This document shows positions 34,371 to 43,356 of a stretch of 64,000 nt of DNA, piece by piece. Within the stretch, counting starts at the first letter, position 1. Each line of letters begins with the position of its first letter. The notes under the pieces are model-generated. The model had not been told where the DNA came from. It was given only the letters and a program-made list of their open reading frames with translations, and did not search any database. This DNA comes from Palsa-661 sp035535015. Lineage in GTDB: Bacteria > Actinomycetota > Acidimicrobiia > Acidimicrobiales > UBA8190. A program made the position numbers and the translations under genes. Location: contig DATLQU010000016.1 in NCBI GenBank assembly GCA_035535015.1, positions 1 to 64,000 of the forward strand, given 5' to 3'.

Positions 34371-35660
34371 ATGGCGAAGTCCATGGGCAGCGGGCGGTCC
34401 AGTGACGGTGGACGGCGTCGGGTCGGGGCCGGTGCGCTGCCCGTGGTGGGGGCCTTCGTGCTCCTGGGCGCCCTCGCCGCCTGCAGCTCGACGTCTCCGA
34501 AGACGGTGACGACGATTCCGGCGCCGAAGGGGCTGCCGGCGTTCTATTCCGTGCCCCAACCCCTGCCCGGCGGCGGGCCCGGAACATTGGTGAAGGCCCC
34601 CGAGAAGGTGGCGGTGAGCGGCCTGCACGGCACCGTCTACCGGGTCATGTACAAGTCCGAGTCGGTCAGCAACAAGCCGGTGGTGGTGACCGGTCTCGTG
34701 ATCGTCCCCGACAAGCCCGCCCCGGCCGGGGGCTATCGCGTGGTGAGCTGGGGTCACGGGACGAACGGCATGGCCGACGAGTGTGCACCGTCGCTCGATC
34801 CCACCCAGGCCGTGCCCGAGACGAACGGACTGCTCGACCAGGGCTGGGAAGTGACGGCCAGCGACTATCAGGGTGAGGGGACGCCGGGGCTCTTGCCCTA
34901 CATCGTCGGGGTGAGCGCGGCCAGGAACACGATCGACATCGTCCGGGCGGCCCGGAACTTCCCGGCCGCCCATGCCAGCGCCGACTACGTGGTCTGGGGG
35001 CACTCCGAAGGGGGCCAGACGGCGATGTTCACGCTGCACATCGGTCCCTCGTACGCGCCGGAGCTGCATATGAAGGGGGTGGTGGCGGGGGCCCCGCCGT
35101 CGCAGTTCGGGGTGATCTACACGTTCCTGAAGACGAGCCCGTTCCGGTACTACCTGTTCATGGTGGCCGGGGCTTATCAGTCGGCGTATGGGAACAGCGC
35201 CGCACCCGTGTCCAAGGTGCTCACCCCTCTCGGGATCAAGCTGCTGCCGGTGCTCGACAAGGGTTGTTCGGACTACGTCGCCAAGATCATCGACAAGTAC
35301 CAGGTCTCGCAGTTCTCGACCGGTGACCCGTTCACCGTGCCCCAGTGGAAGACGCTTCTGCAACAGAACGATCCCGAGAACTTCTCGGCGGCCAGCAGCG
35401 TGCCGCTGCTGATCATCCAGGGGGGGAACGACGAGCAGATACCCGTGGTCTCCACCCAACTGTTGGCCACGCACCTGTGCGGGGTGGGCCAGGATCTCGA
35501 ACGGTGGATCTATCCCGGCCAGAGCCACGCCGGGGTGATCGCGCCTTCGTTCAACGACATGACCCACTGGATCGCCGACCGGTTCTCGGGAGTGGCCAAT
35601 CCCGATCCCTATGCCCCGACGGGGCTGGCGGGGATCACCACCACCATCTGCCCCCATTGA
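34371..35660 (+). CDS. Secretory lipase-like alpha/beta hydrolase lipoprotein
   Basis: The 429-residue product has a lipobox 'LGALAAC' around residue 38, then a fold like the LIP (Candida/actinobacterial secretory lipase) family: 'YRVVSWGHGTNG' oxyanion strand, nucleophile 'VVWGHSEGGQTAM', Asp in 'LIIQGGNDEQIP' and His in 'YPGQSHAGVI'. It would hydrolyse acyl esters at the cell surface. ATG at 34371 has a GGGGGAGAG site. It lies 127 bases after another secreted hydrolase gene on the same strand. Confidence 0.85.
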   Translation: MAKSMGSGRSSDGGRRRVGAGALPVVGAFVLLGALAACSSTSPKTVTTIPAPKGLPAFYSVPQPLPGGGPGTLVKAPEKVAVSGLHGTVYRVMYKSESVSNKPVVVTGLVIVPDKPAPAGGYRVVSWGHGTNGMADECAPSLDPTQAVPETNGLLDQGWEVTASDYQGEGTPGLLPYIVGVSAARNTIDIVRAARNFPAAHASADYVVWGHSEGGQTAMFTLHIGPSYAPELHMKGVVAGAPPSQFGVIYTFLKTSPFRYYLFMVAGAYQSAYGNSAAPVSKVLTPLGIKLLPVLDKGCSDYVAKIIDKYQVSQFSTGDPFTVPQWKTLLQQNDPENFSAASSVPLLIIQGGNDEQIPVVSTQLLATHLCGVGQDLERWIYPGQSHAGVIAPSFNDMTHWIADRFSGVANPDPYAPTGLAGITTTICPH

Positions 35661-35977
35661 ACCTCGCCACCGGGAGGGCGGCGACCGGGAGGGGACGGCG
35701 CGATTCGGGCCAGCGCAGTCCGGCCCGCCCAGGCTGTCCAGGCGCGATAGCCACCGGCCCGGTTCCAGGTCGGCGTCGGTCGGGTGAGATCCGGACGAGT
35801 GTGGTGATGACCGTCCCGGAGGGGGCAGGGCCGGGACGATGACCGCCGAGAGGTGTGCGACTCTCCCGGCCAGGCTCCGCCAGGTCCACCACGGAGCCAC
35901 GGCAAGGCGCTAAAGATGATTAAACAAGTCGGATTTATAGAAAATCAGGGGGGTGGCCGGGGGTAGGGTGGAGAGTC
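35661..35977. other. 317-bp intergenic region with an AT-rich patch
   Basis: No gene is seen. The end is markedly AT-rich (about 35910-35947, with TTTATAGAAAAT), unlike the surroundings, and probably contains promoter elements for the PPOX gene. TAGGGT (35964-35969) also sits 8 bases before its GTG. Confidence 0.4.
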
Positions 35978-36382
35978 GTGGATGCCCAGACGGCCCGGGA
36001 ACGGGTGGTTCGAGCCCCCGTCGGGCATCTGGCCACGGTGACGTCCGACGGGCGGCCGCACGTCGTGCCCTGCTGTTTCGTCCTGGTGGGGCGATGGATC
36101 TACTCCGCCGTCGACACCAAGCCGAAGAGCACGTTGGCCCTGCGCCGGCTCGAGAACATCAGGGCCCATCCGACCGTGGCCCTGCTGGTCGACCACTACG
36201 ACGAGGAGTGGAGCGAGTTGTGGTGGGTCCGGGTCGACGGCGACGCCCAGCTGTGGGAGTCCGGAGCCCGGCGTGAGGAAGCCGTCGCCGCCCTGGCCGC
36301 CAAGTACCGGCAGTACCGGGAGGTGCCGCCCCCTGGTGCGGTCGTCGCCGTGGAGGCCACCCGCTGGCAGTGGTGGCCATGA
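35978..36382 (+). CDS. PPOX-class F420-dependent protein (Rv0121-like)
   Basis: The 134-residue split beta-barrel protein reads 'VGHLATVTSDGRPHVVPCCFVL', then 'DTKPKSTLALRRLENIRAHPTVALLVDHYDEEWSELWWVRVDG', the pattern of the Rv0121 branch of pyridoxamine-oxidase-like proteins that bind F420 in actinobacteria. The substrate is unknown. GTG start at 35978. Confidence 0.85.
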   Translation: MDAQTARERVVRAPVGHLATVTSDGRPHVVPCCFVLVGRWIYSAVDTKPKSTLALRRLENIRAHPTVALLVDHYDEEWSELWWVRVDGDAQLWESGARREEAVAALAAKYRQYREVPPPGAVVAVEATRWQWWP

Positions 36383-36414
36383 CGGCCGGGCAAGGCAATC
36401 CCGGGCCGGAGCAC

Positions 36415-37539
36415 TTACCAGTCGGCCCAGCCGGTCGGTGTGACCGAGCCTTCGATCGAGCGGGGGTCGACCGGTTGCCGGGTGTTGGCCGCCTGGTAGA
36501 CGGCGAAGCAGAGCTGAAGGACCTTGGCCGCCTCTTGCGCCGTCATGTCGGGCTCAGTACCGGCCAGCAGGGAGTCCACGAAATGGGCCGATGAGCGCTT
36601 GAATCCGGTGCCCCAGTCGGCGTCCAGGTCGCTGTATCCGGTCATGGAGCGTTCTTTCTCGTCGCCCCGGTAGAGCATGACGGCCGGGAGGTCGAGCATC
36701 TCGCCCGTGCAGCGGGTGACCCAGAGAAAGCCCTCGTCGCCCTGGACCTCCACGAATTCGTCGGCTCCGTAGTAAGTGCTTCGCATCCACATCTTGGGTG
36801 CGTAGCTCACCTCCATGGAGCCGAGGAGCCCGGGATCCTCGTATTCGAAGATGGCCTGGCAGGGTTCGAAGAAGAGGTCACGCCGGCGGACCACCGCCTG
36901 GACGGAGACGATGTCCTGGTCGAACAGCCAGAGGGCCAGGGCGTACTTGTGGACCATGTCGTCGAAGAGATGGCCCCCCGGGCTCAGGTTGTTGAGCCGC
37001 CAGACGTAGCCCCCGGCCCGCAGGCCGGCCTGGAATGGCGCGTCGGTCTGACCCACGATGGTCCGGATGCGGACGTTGGTGGGCTGTCCGATGGCCCCGT
37101 CAGCGATCAGCTGCTTGGCCCGCTCGAGCGGCGGGTAGTGCCAGAAGCATTCGCTCACCCGCAGGGTGACACCCGCCTCCTCGGCCGCTGTGCCCATCTT
37201 GCGGGCCTCGGCCACGGTGTTGGCCAGGGGCTTCTGGCATGACACATGTTTTCCGGCGGCCACGGCGGCCAGGACGTGGTCGTGGTGGAGGTGGGTCGGG
37301 GTGAGGATCTCGACGGCGTCGATGTCCGGCTCGGCCAAGAGGTCGTCGAGGTCGGTGAAGACGAGTGGTGCCCCCCACGAAGCCGCCGCCGAGACGGCCA
37401 GGTCCTTGTCGGTGTCGCAGACGGCGACGACGTCGCAGCGCTCGTGGTCCAGATAGCCGGCCACATTCATGGCGGCGATGTTCCCGGCGCCGATGACGCC
37501 GAGGCGGATGCGATCCCCTTGGACTGACACGGGTGTCAT
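36415..37539 (-). CDS. Gfo/Idh/MocA-family NAD(P) oxidoreductase
   Basis: The 374-residue product has a Rossmann N-terminus 'LGVIGAGNIAAMNVAGYLDHERCDVVAVCDTD', the signature 'GKHVSCQKPLANTV' with the conserved Lys (EKP-type, here QKP), and a C-terminal beta-sheet domain with 'GGHLFDDMVHKYALALWLF', whose Asp-x3-His pattern is typical of catalysis. Members oxidise sugars, inositols or related polyols. QKP in place of the usual EKP is a small oddity. The open frame extends far upstream without conservation; ATG at 37539 is chosen at the fold start. Confidence 0.85.
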   Translation of the reverse strand: MTPVSVQGDRIRLGVIGAGNIAAMNVAGYLDHERCDVVAVCDTDKDLAVSAAASWGAPLVFTDLDDLLAEPDIDAVEILTPTHLHHDHVLAAVAAGKHVSCQKPLANTVAEARKMGTAAEEAGVTLRVSECFWHYPPLERAKQLIADGAIGQPTNVRIRTIVGQTDAPFQAGLRAGGYVWRLNNLSPGGHLFDDMVHKYALALWLFDQDIVSVQAVVRRRDLFFEPCQAIFEYEDPGLLGSMEVSYAPKMWMRSTYYGADEFVEVQGDEGFLWVTRCTGEMLDLPAVMLYRGDEKERSMTGYSDLDADWGTGFKRSSAHFVDSLLAGTEPDMTAQEAAKVLQLCFAVYQAANTRQPVDPRSIEGSVTPTGWADW

Positions 37540-37701
37540 GTTAGGAGTTCCGTCGAGCTCCCGCCGGGCGCCGGAGACCTGGCCAGGGGCAGGGAAGGAC
37601 GATTCTTGCCGTTCCCCGGGAACCGGCCGTACCGTGGCGGGGGTGGTGCGTCGTGACCGGACCGGTCGCAAGGGCGGACCTGACCGACGAGGGGAGCTGC
37701 G

Positions 37702-39630
37702 GTGACAGCGTCTGTGACGGCCACGGCCTCGGGCATCGGGCATCCGCTGGCTACCCTGACCGCCGAGGAGATCAGTGCCGCCACCGCCATCGTCCGCGGT
37801 GACGAGCGCTTCACCGAGACATGGCGCTTCGCCTATGTGGGACTCGAGGAGCCGCCGAAGGCCACGGTGCGAGGATTCTCGCCCGGCGATCCGGTGGATC
37901 GGTTGGTGCGGATGGTGGTGGTCACCGGTCCCGAGGTCCAGGTCATCGAGATCGTGGTGTCGGTGTCCACGGGCGACGTGCGTTCGTTCGTCGAGGTGGA
38001 CGGCATGCGGCCGGGGCTGCTTTTCGAGGAGTCGCTCTTGGCCATCCTGGCGCTGAAGGAACATCCCCAATGGCAGGCGGCCATGCTTCGTCGTGGCATC
38101 GAGGACTTCGACAGCGTGCAGATCGACCCGTGGCCGGCGGGCTCGTTCGACGTGGCCCACGAAGTGGGGCGCCGGATATGCCGTTGCCTGTCCTACGTCC
38201 GTCAGACCCCGGACGACAACGGCTACGCCCGTCCCGTCGAAGGGGTGATCGGATTCGTGGACATGGCCCGGGGCGAGGTCCTCGAGATCGTCGACACCGG
38301 CGTGGTGCCCCTTCCGCCCGAGAGTGGGAGCTACTACCCCGAGGACCAGGGGCCGTTGCGGAGCGATCTCAAGCCGCTCGAGATCGTCCAACCCGAAGGG
38401 CCGAGCTACCAGGTGGACGGGAACCTGGTGCAGTGGCAGCGCTGGTCGCTCAGAGTGACCATGGACCCCGTCGAGGGACTCGTGATCCACGACGTCGGCT
38501 ACGAGGAGGACGGGCGGGTGCGCAGCATCCTCTACCGCGCCGCCGTGAGCGAGATGGTGGTGCCTTACGGGGATCCCGGGCCCATGCACGGTTGGAAGAA
38601 CGCCTTCGACGCTGGGGAGTGGGGGCTCGGCCGGATGGTCAACTCCCTGACCCTCGGGTGCGACTGTCTCGGCGTGATCCACTACTTCGACGCCGTGTTC
38701 ACCAGCGAGCAGGGCAAGCCGTACACGGTCCCCAACGCCGTCTGTCTACACGAGGAGGACTACGGGATGCTGTGGAAGCACAGCGACCCCCGTTCTGGGC
38801 GCACCGAGGTGCGGCGGTCGCGTCGGCTGGTGGTGAGCTCGATCGCCACCGTGGGCAACTACGAATACGGCTTCTTCTGGTACTTCTATCTCGACGGTTC
38901 CATCCAATTCGAAGTCAAGATGACGGGAATCCTTTCGACCATGGCCGTGGCTCCGGGGGAGAGCCCGCGCTTCGCCACCATGATCGCCCCGCAGCTGGCG
39001 GCGCCGTTCCATCAACATCTCTTCAACATGCGCATGGACATGGAGGTCGACGGGCCGGCCAACTCGGTGTACGAGATGGAAGCGCTCCCTGTGGCACCCG
39101 GTCCGGACAATCCCTGGTCCAACGCCTTCGAATCGGTGGCCACGCTGCTGCGGACCGAACAGGAGGCCCGCCGCGTGGTCGACCCGACCCGGAGCCGCTA
39201 TTGGAAGGTGGTGAACACCGGTTCCGTGAACCGCCTGGGACAGGCCGTCGGTTACAAACTGGTGCCCGGGTCCACTCCCACGCTTCTGGCCGCCGAGGAG
39301 TCGAGCGTCGGTCGGCGCGCCGGGTTCACCACCCGCAACCTGTGGGTCACCCCTTTTGCTTCCGACGAGCGGCGGGCCGGCGGCGATTATCCGAATCAGC
39401 ACGCCGGGGGAGACGGCTTGGCGCGATGGACGCAGCGCGACCGATCCATCGTCGACCAGGACATCGTCGTCTGGTACACGTTCGGCGCCACCCACATCCC
39501 GCGACCTGAGGACTGGCCGGTGATGCCGGTCGAGTACGCCGGGTTCTCCCTGGCGCCGGTGGGGTTCTTCCCCCGCAACCCGGCCCTGGACGTGCCCCCG
39601 TCGCCCGAGGCCCCCTGCCACACGTCGTAG
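37702..39630 (+). CDS. Copper-containing primary amine oxidase
   Basis: The 642-residue product matches AGAO-type amine oxidases in length and layout. The TPQ cofactor is made from Tyr in 'VGNYEYGF' (about residue 387), with the catalytic Asp in 'NAFDAGEWGLG' about 84 residues earlier. Copper ligands are His-x-His in 'PFHQHLFNMRMDM' and a third in 'TFGATHIPRPEDWPVMP'. It oxidises primary amines to aldehydes, ammonia and peroxide. No signal peptide is seen, so it is cytoplasmic. The start follows a GGGGAG site. It diverges from the Idh/MocA gene. Confidence 0.95.
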   Translation: MTASVTATASGIGHPLATLTAEEISAATAIVRGDERFTETWRFAYVGLEEPPKATVRGFSPGDPVDRLVRMVVVTGPEVQVIEIVVSVSTGDVRSFVEVDGMRPGLLFEESLLAILALKEHPQWQAAMLRRGIEDFDSVQIDPWPAGSFDVAHEVGRRICRCLSYVRQTPDDNGYARPVEGVIGFVDMARGEVLEIVDTGVVPLPPESGSYYPEDQGPLRSDLKPLEIVQPEGPSYQVDGNLVQWQRWSLRVTMDPVEGLVIHDVGYEEDGRVRSILYRAAVSEMVVPYGDPGPMHGWKNAFDAGEWGLGRMVNSLTLGCDCLGVIHYFDAVFTSEQGKPYTVPNAVCLHEEDYGMLWKHSDPRSGRTEVRRSRRLVVSSIATVGNYEYGFFWYFYLDGSIQFEVKMTGILSTMAVAPGESPRFATMIAPQLAAPFHQHLFNMRMDMEVDGPANSVYEMEALPVAPGPDNPWSNAFESVATLLRTEQEARRVVDPTRSRYWKVVNTGSVNRLGQAVGYKLVPGSTPTLLAAEESSVGRRAGFTTRNLWVTPFASDERRAGGDYPNQHAGGDGLARWTQRDRSIVDQDIVVWYTFGATHIPRPEDWPVMPVEYAGFSLAPVGFFPRNPALDVPPSPEAPCHTS

Positions 39631-39711
39631 GCGTGTCTGGGGTCAGGGAGTGAGGGCGGTCGCATCGGTGCCGACCACCAGAAGCGGGAGGCGGCGGATG
39701 ATCCGATAGGA

Positions 39712-40566
39712 CTATGAGGCCGGCGTCGGCGGCCACCCGGGGACGAGCCCGAGCTGGCGGCAGAGCTTCTGGGCGTGGACGAGGGTCCCGGCATGGTCGT
39801 CGGCCGCCGGATCGGTGGCCAACCAGGCGATGACGGCACCGGGTACCTCGGGGGGGACACCCCGGAACCCGGCGTCGGTGAACTGACCGGCCCCGGCGGT
39901 CGCCCGCATCCGCTCGTTCACCACGAAGCCGGGATCGACGTTGAAGGCGCGGATTCCGTCGGCGCCGTGTTCCACGTGGAGGACGGGCACGATGCGGGTC
40001 AGAGCCGCCTTGGACGCCGCGTAGGCGACACCCCAGCCGCCGCGGCCAGCCGGGGCCGGGGGATCGAGGTAGGCCGTCCCCGAGCTCATGTTGACGACGC
40101 ATCCTCGGCCACGGGCGAGCATCTGCGGTAGCACGCGCTGAATGAGCAACAACTGATGGAGGTAGTCGGCCCGGATAGTGGTCTCGGCATCGTCGAGGGA
40201 GAGCGTCCCCAGAAGTTCCATCGGTCCCGGGCCCTGATAGATGGCGTTGTTGACCAGGATGTCGATGGTCCCCGAGATGTCGAGTGCGGCGGCCACCATC
40301 GCCTCGACTGAACGCCGGTCGAGCAGGTCCATGACCACGGCGTGGGCCCGTCCGCCAGCGTTGGCCACGTCACGAGCTGTCGTGTCGAGGCTTCCCGGGA
40401 GAGTGACGGGTCCCGAAGTGGAGTCGGCCCGACCCTCTCCTTCGCGGACCGTGCGGGCGGTGATGACCACGTCGCAGCCGGCACGGGCCAGGGCGATGGC
40501 CGCGCAGCGACCGATCCCGCGACTGGCTCCGGTGACCAGAGCCAACGGCCGTGGCGGGGTGGTCAT
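39712..40566 (-). CDS. Short-chain dehydrogenase/reductase
   Basis: The 284-residue SDR has the cofactor motif 'VTGASRGIGRCAAIALARAG', 'DILVNNAIYQ', Ser in 'VVNMSSGTAYL' and the catalytic Tyr/Lys in 'YAASKAALTR'. Arg after the Gly motif suggests NADP(H). The substrate is open. It is convergent with the amine oxidase gene, whose aldehyde products it could in principle reduce, but the neighbourhood alone does not show that. Confidence 0.85.
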   Translation of the reverse strand: MTTPPRPLALVTGASRGIGRCAAIALARAGCDVVITARTVREGEGRADSTSGPVTLPGSLDTTARDVANAGGRAHAVVMDLLDRRSVEAMVAAALDISGTIDILVNNAIYQGPGPMELLGTLSLDDAETTIRADYLHQLLLIQRVLPQMLARGRGCVVNMSSGTAYLDPPAPAGRGGWGVAYAASKAALTRIVPVLHVEHGADGIRAFNVDPGFVVNERMRATAGAGQFTDAGFRGVPPEVPGAVIAWLATDPAADDHAGTLVHAQKLCRQLGLVPGWPPTPAS

Positions 40567-40749
40567 CGACCCGGGTCCGGACGCGGGGTCGGGAACGGTG
40601 CCGAGGTCGAGGGCACGGGGTGGCGGGCGGTCATCGCCGCACACGATACGACTGCCCCGACCATGCTGCGCTCCGGCGTTAACGTGCAGGCGCCGCCTCT
40701 GCTGCGTGCCCGGCGGGCGCGTGTGGATCGACGCCGGGAGCTCTTGACG

Positions 40750-41906
40750 ATGATCCGTAGCAATCGGGCCGAGGACCGGTGTCGGCCGGTGCCCGGATTG
40801 ACCGCTCACCTGGCCCTGGCTGTGCTGGTGGCGGCGGCTCTGTCTGTCTCCGTCGGCCTGGCGACGACGGCGGGCGCCAGTGCGCCCCCCGGGCCGGACG
40901 CCGTTGTGGGTTTCGGATCGGCCGCATCCATCGGCAGCGGAGCCCGTCCCCCCGGCGCTGTGGCGGGCATCGTCTCGACGCCTGAGGGGGGCGGCTACTG
41001 GACGGTGAGCTCGGCCGGTGCCGTCGCCGCCGAGGGCGACGCCGTCGCCTACGGGTCACTCGTCGGGGTTCCTCTGGCGGCCCCGGTGGTGGGCAGGGCG
41101 GCGACTCCGGACGGCCACGGGTACTGGACGGTGGCGGCCGACGGTGGGATCTTCAGCTTCGGCGACGCGCCCTTTGACGGATCGGGGACGGGAGGATCCC
41201 TCGAGGCTCCCGCCGTGGGCATGGCGGCGCGCGCCGGCGGATACTGGGTGGCCTACGGCCAGACGGCCCCGATATCGACGGTGCTTGGTCAACAACAAAT
41301 TCTCGCCATGCTCGGCTATCTGCCGGTCGATGGACGCCTTCGGGATTTCTGTGGCGCTGGCCCGCTACGCCGCTCGCCCTGAGATTCATGTGGGCTCCCG
41401 GGGTGGACACGGCGGTGGTCCGCGGCGCCATCACTGCGTTCGAGGCCCACGTCGGACTACCCCTCGACGGCAACATCTCGGCTGCCGAATCCGCCGACCT
41501 GCAAGGGGCGGCGGCCGACCCGGCGGCCGGGGCCAATGGCGACGGGTACACGTATGCGGTGGCCAGCGAGGCGATCCCCGAGACCTTGACCGTCTGGCAC
41601 TACGGGGTGGTCATCGACGTCACGGCGGCCAACACCGGCCAGTCGACGGCGCCGACCTTGCGCGGTACCTGGCCGGTGTACGAGCGCCTACGGGCCCAGA
41701 TCATGACGGGGACGAACCCCGGTGGTGGTCACTACGCCGATCCGGTGCAGTGGGTGGCCTACTTTCACAACAGCGACGCCATCCACTACTTCGCCCGGGC
41801 CAGTTTCGGCACTCCTCAGAGCTTGGGCTGCCTAGCGGTGCCATTTGCTGCCGCCGCCTTCATCTGGCCCTACCTCACATATGGCACTTTGGTGACCGTC
41901 CGCTGA
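40750..41906 (+). pseudogene. L,D-transpeptidase (YkuD) with a one-base frameshift
   Basis: Reading from ATG 40750 (GGGAG site) gives a signal peptide ('LALAVLVAAALSVSVGLA'), two repeats of the 'PDGHGYWTVAADGGIFSFGD' type and 'LGYLPVDG' before a premature stop. From 41331 the next frame continues the family text: 'WTPSGFLWRWP' then 'MWAPGVDTAVVRGA'. It ends with the YkuD catalytic motif 'ARASFGTPQSLGCLAVP' (His, Ser-x-Gly-Cys). Inserting one base at about 41330 restores about 385 codons. Intact homologues cross-link peptidoglycan outside the membrane with the motif Cys. It is either a pseudogene or a consensus error. Confidence 0.8.
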
Positions 41907-42005
41907 CTTATGGCCGAGGATGGTCGTTTCACCCGCTAAACTGGCCACTGTCCTGATCTGCGAGTCGTCGCGGCAGGTATTCCTCCTCCGCTCGAAAGCG
42001 CAATC

Positions 42006-43310
42006 ATGCCCCCTTCCTTCGCCGATCTCGGCGTCCCGTCCGATCTCGTGGCCGCTCTGGCCCGCCGTTCCATCATTGAGCCGTTCCCGATCCAGGCTGT
42101 CTCCATCCCTGACGCCCTTGCCGGCCGGGACCTCTGTGGCAAGGCCCCGACCGGGTCGGGGAAGACCCTGGCCTTCGGCATCGCCGCCGTGGCCCGTCTC
42201 GACAAGACCCCGGCCAAGCCACGCCAACCACAGGTCCTGGTGTTGACCCCCACCCGGGAGCTCTGCTCCCAGGTGGCGTCGGAGTTGGCCACCCTGGCCA
42301 ACGTCCGCGGGAAGCGGGTGGCGACGTTCTACGGCGGTGTCGGGTACGACCGCCAGATCAAGGCCCTCAGCCGGGGCGTCGACATCGCCGTGGCCTGTCC
42401 GGGCCGGTTGGCCGACCTCATCGAAGGACGGCACATCCGCCTGGACGCTGTCCAGATCGTCGTCGTCGATGAGGCCGACCGCATGTCGGACATGGGGTTT
42501 CTCCCCGACGTTCGTCGCCTTCTCGATCAGACGCCCGACACCCGGCAGACCCTGCTCTTCTCGGCCACACTTGACGGTGCCGTCGACGTCCTCGTTCGTC
42601 GCTACCAGCGAAACCCGGTCCGTCACGAATTGGTCGGAAGTGCCGAAGAAGACGCCAACACCGAGCACTTCTTCTGGCGCGTCGAGTCCACCGACCGCGC
42701 TGAGATGGCGGCGCAGATCGCCGCCGTCTCCGGTCCGACCATCGTCTTCTGCCGGACGCGACACTCGGCAGATCGTACGGCCCGCCAGCTCATGGCGCGT
42801 GGGGTCCGCGCCGTGGCCATCCACGGGGATCGCAGCCAGGCCCAGAGGGAACGGGCACTGTCGTCTTTCGCGGCCGGTCATGCCGGTGCGCTCGTCGCCA
42901 CCGACGTCGCCGCCCGGGGTATCCACGTCGACGGAGTGGCTGCCGTAGTCCATTTCGATCCCCCCGCCGATGCCAAGGACTATGTACATCGTTCCGGTCG
43001 CACGGCGCGCGCCGGAGCGACGGGAATCGTGGTGTCGCTGGTGACCCCGGACAAGACGAAGGCCGTCAAGCAGTTGCAGCACGATCTCGGTGTCCCCACC
43101 GGGGTGGTCGGCCCCGACCTGGCGTCGCTGCCGAGTGGCACCGGCGCCGTGCCGCGTCGCAAACCACTGGCCCGGACCCCTGTTCCCGCCACCGCCGGGA
43201 GTGCCGGTACGGTCGCCGCCGGGGGCGGGACAGCGCGGGCGACCGCGCCCCGCCGCCGCCGCCGCCCGCCGGTGCACGGCCGGAAGCGCCAGCCGCAACG
43301 GCGCGCCTGA
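42006..43310 (+). CDS. DEAD-box RNA helicase (RhlE/DeaD-like)
   Basis: The 434-residue helicase has the Q motif 'IIEPFPIQAVSIP', motif I 'KAPTGSGKTLAF', motif Ia 'LTPTRELCSQV', motif II 'VVDEADRMSDMGF', motif III 'FSATLD', 'VATDVAARGIHVDGV' and motif VI 'HRSGRTARAG'. An Arg-rich disordered tail ('RRRRRPPVHGRKR') likely binds RNA. It unwinds short RNA duplexes, often in ribosome assembly or cold adaptation. An ABC-F gene follows 46 bases later, a translation-related partner. Confidence 0.95.
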   Translation: MPPSFADLGVPSDLVAALARRSIIEPFPIQAVSIPDALAGRDLCGKAPTGSGKTLAFGIAAVARLDKTPAKPRQPQVLVLTPTRELCSQVASELATLANVRGKRVATFYGGVGYDRQIKALSRGVDIAVACPGRLADLIEGRHIRLDAVQIVVVDEADRMSDMGFLPDVRRLLDQTPDTRQTLLFSATLDGAVDVLVRRYQRNPVRHELVGSAEEDANTEHFFWRVESTDRAEMAAQIAAVSGPTIVFCRTRHSADRTARQLMARGVRAVAIHGDRSQAQRERALSSFAAGHAGALVATDVAARGIHVDGVAAVVHFDPPADAKDYVHRSGRTARAGATGIVVSLVTPDKTKAVKQLQHDLGVPTGVVGPDLASLPSGTGAVPRRKPLARTPVPATAGSAGTVAAGGGTARATAPRRRRRPPVHGRKRQPQRRA

Positions 43311-43356
43311 TCGGTCGCCACCGGGGACCACCCGCTCGACCGAGCGTCGGAGAACC

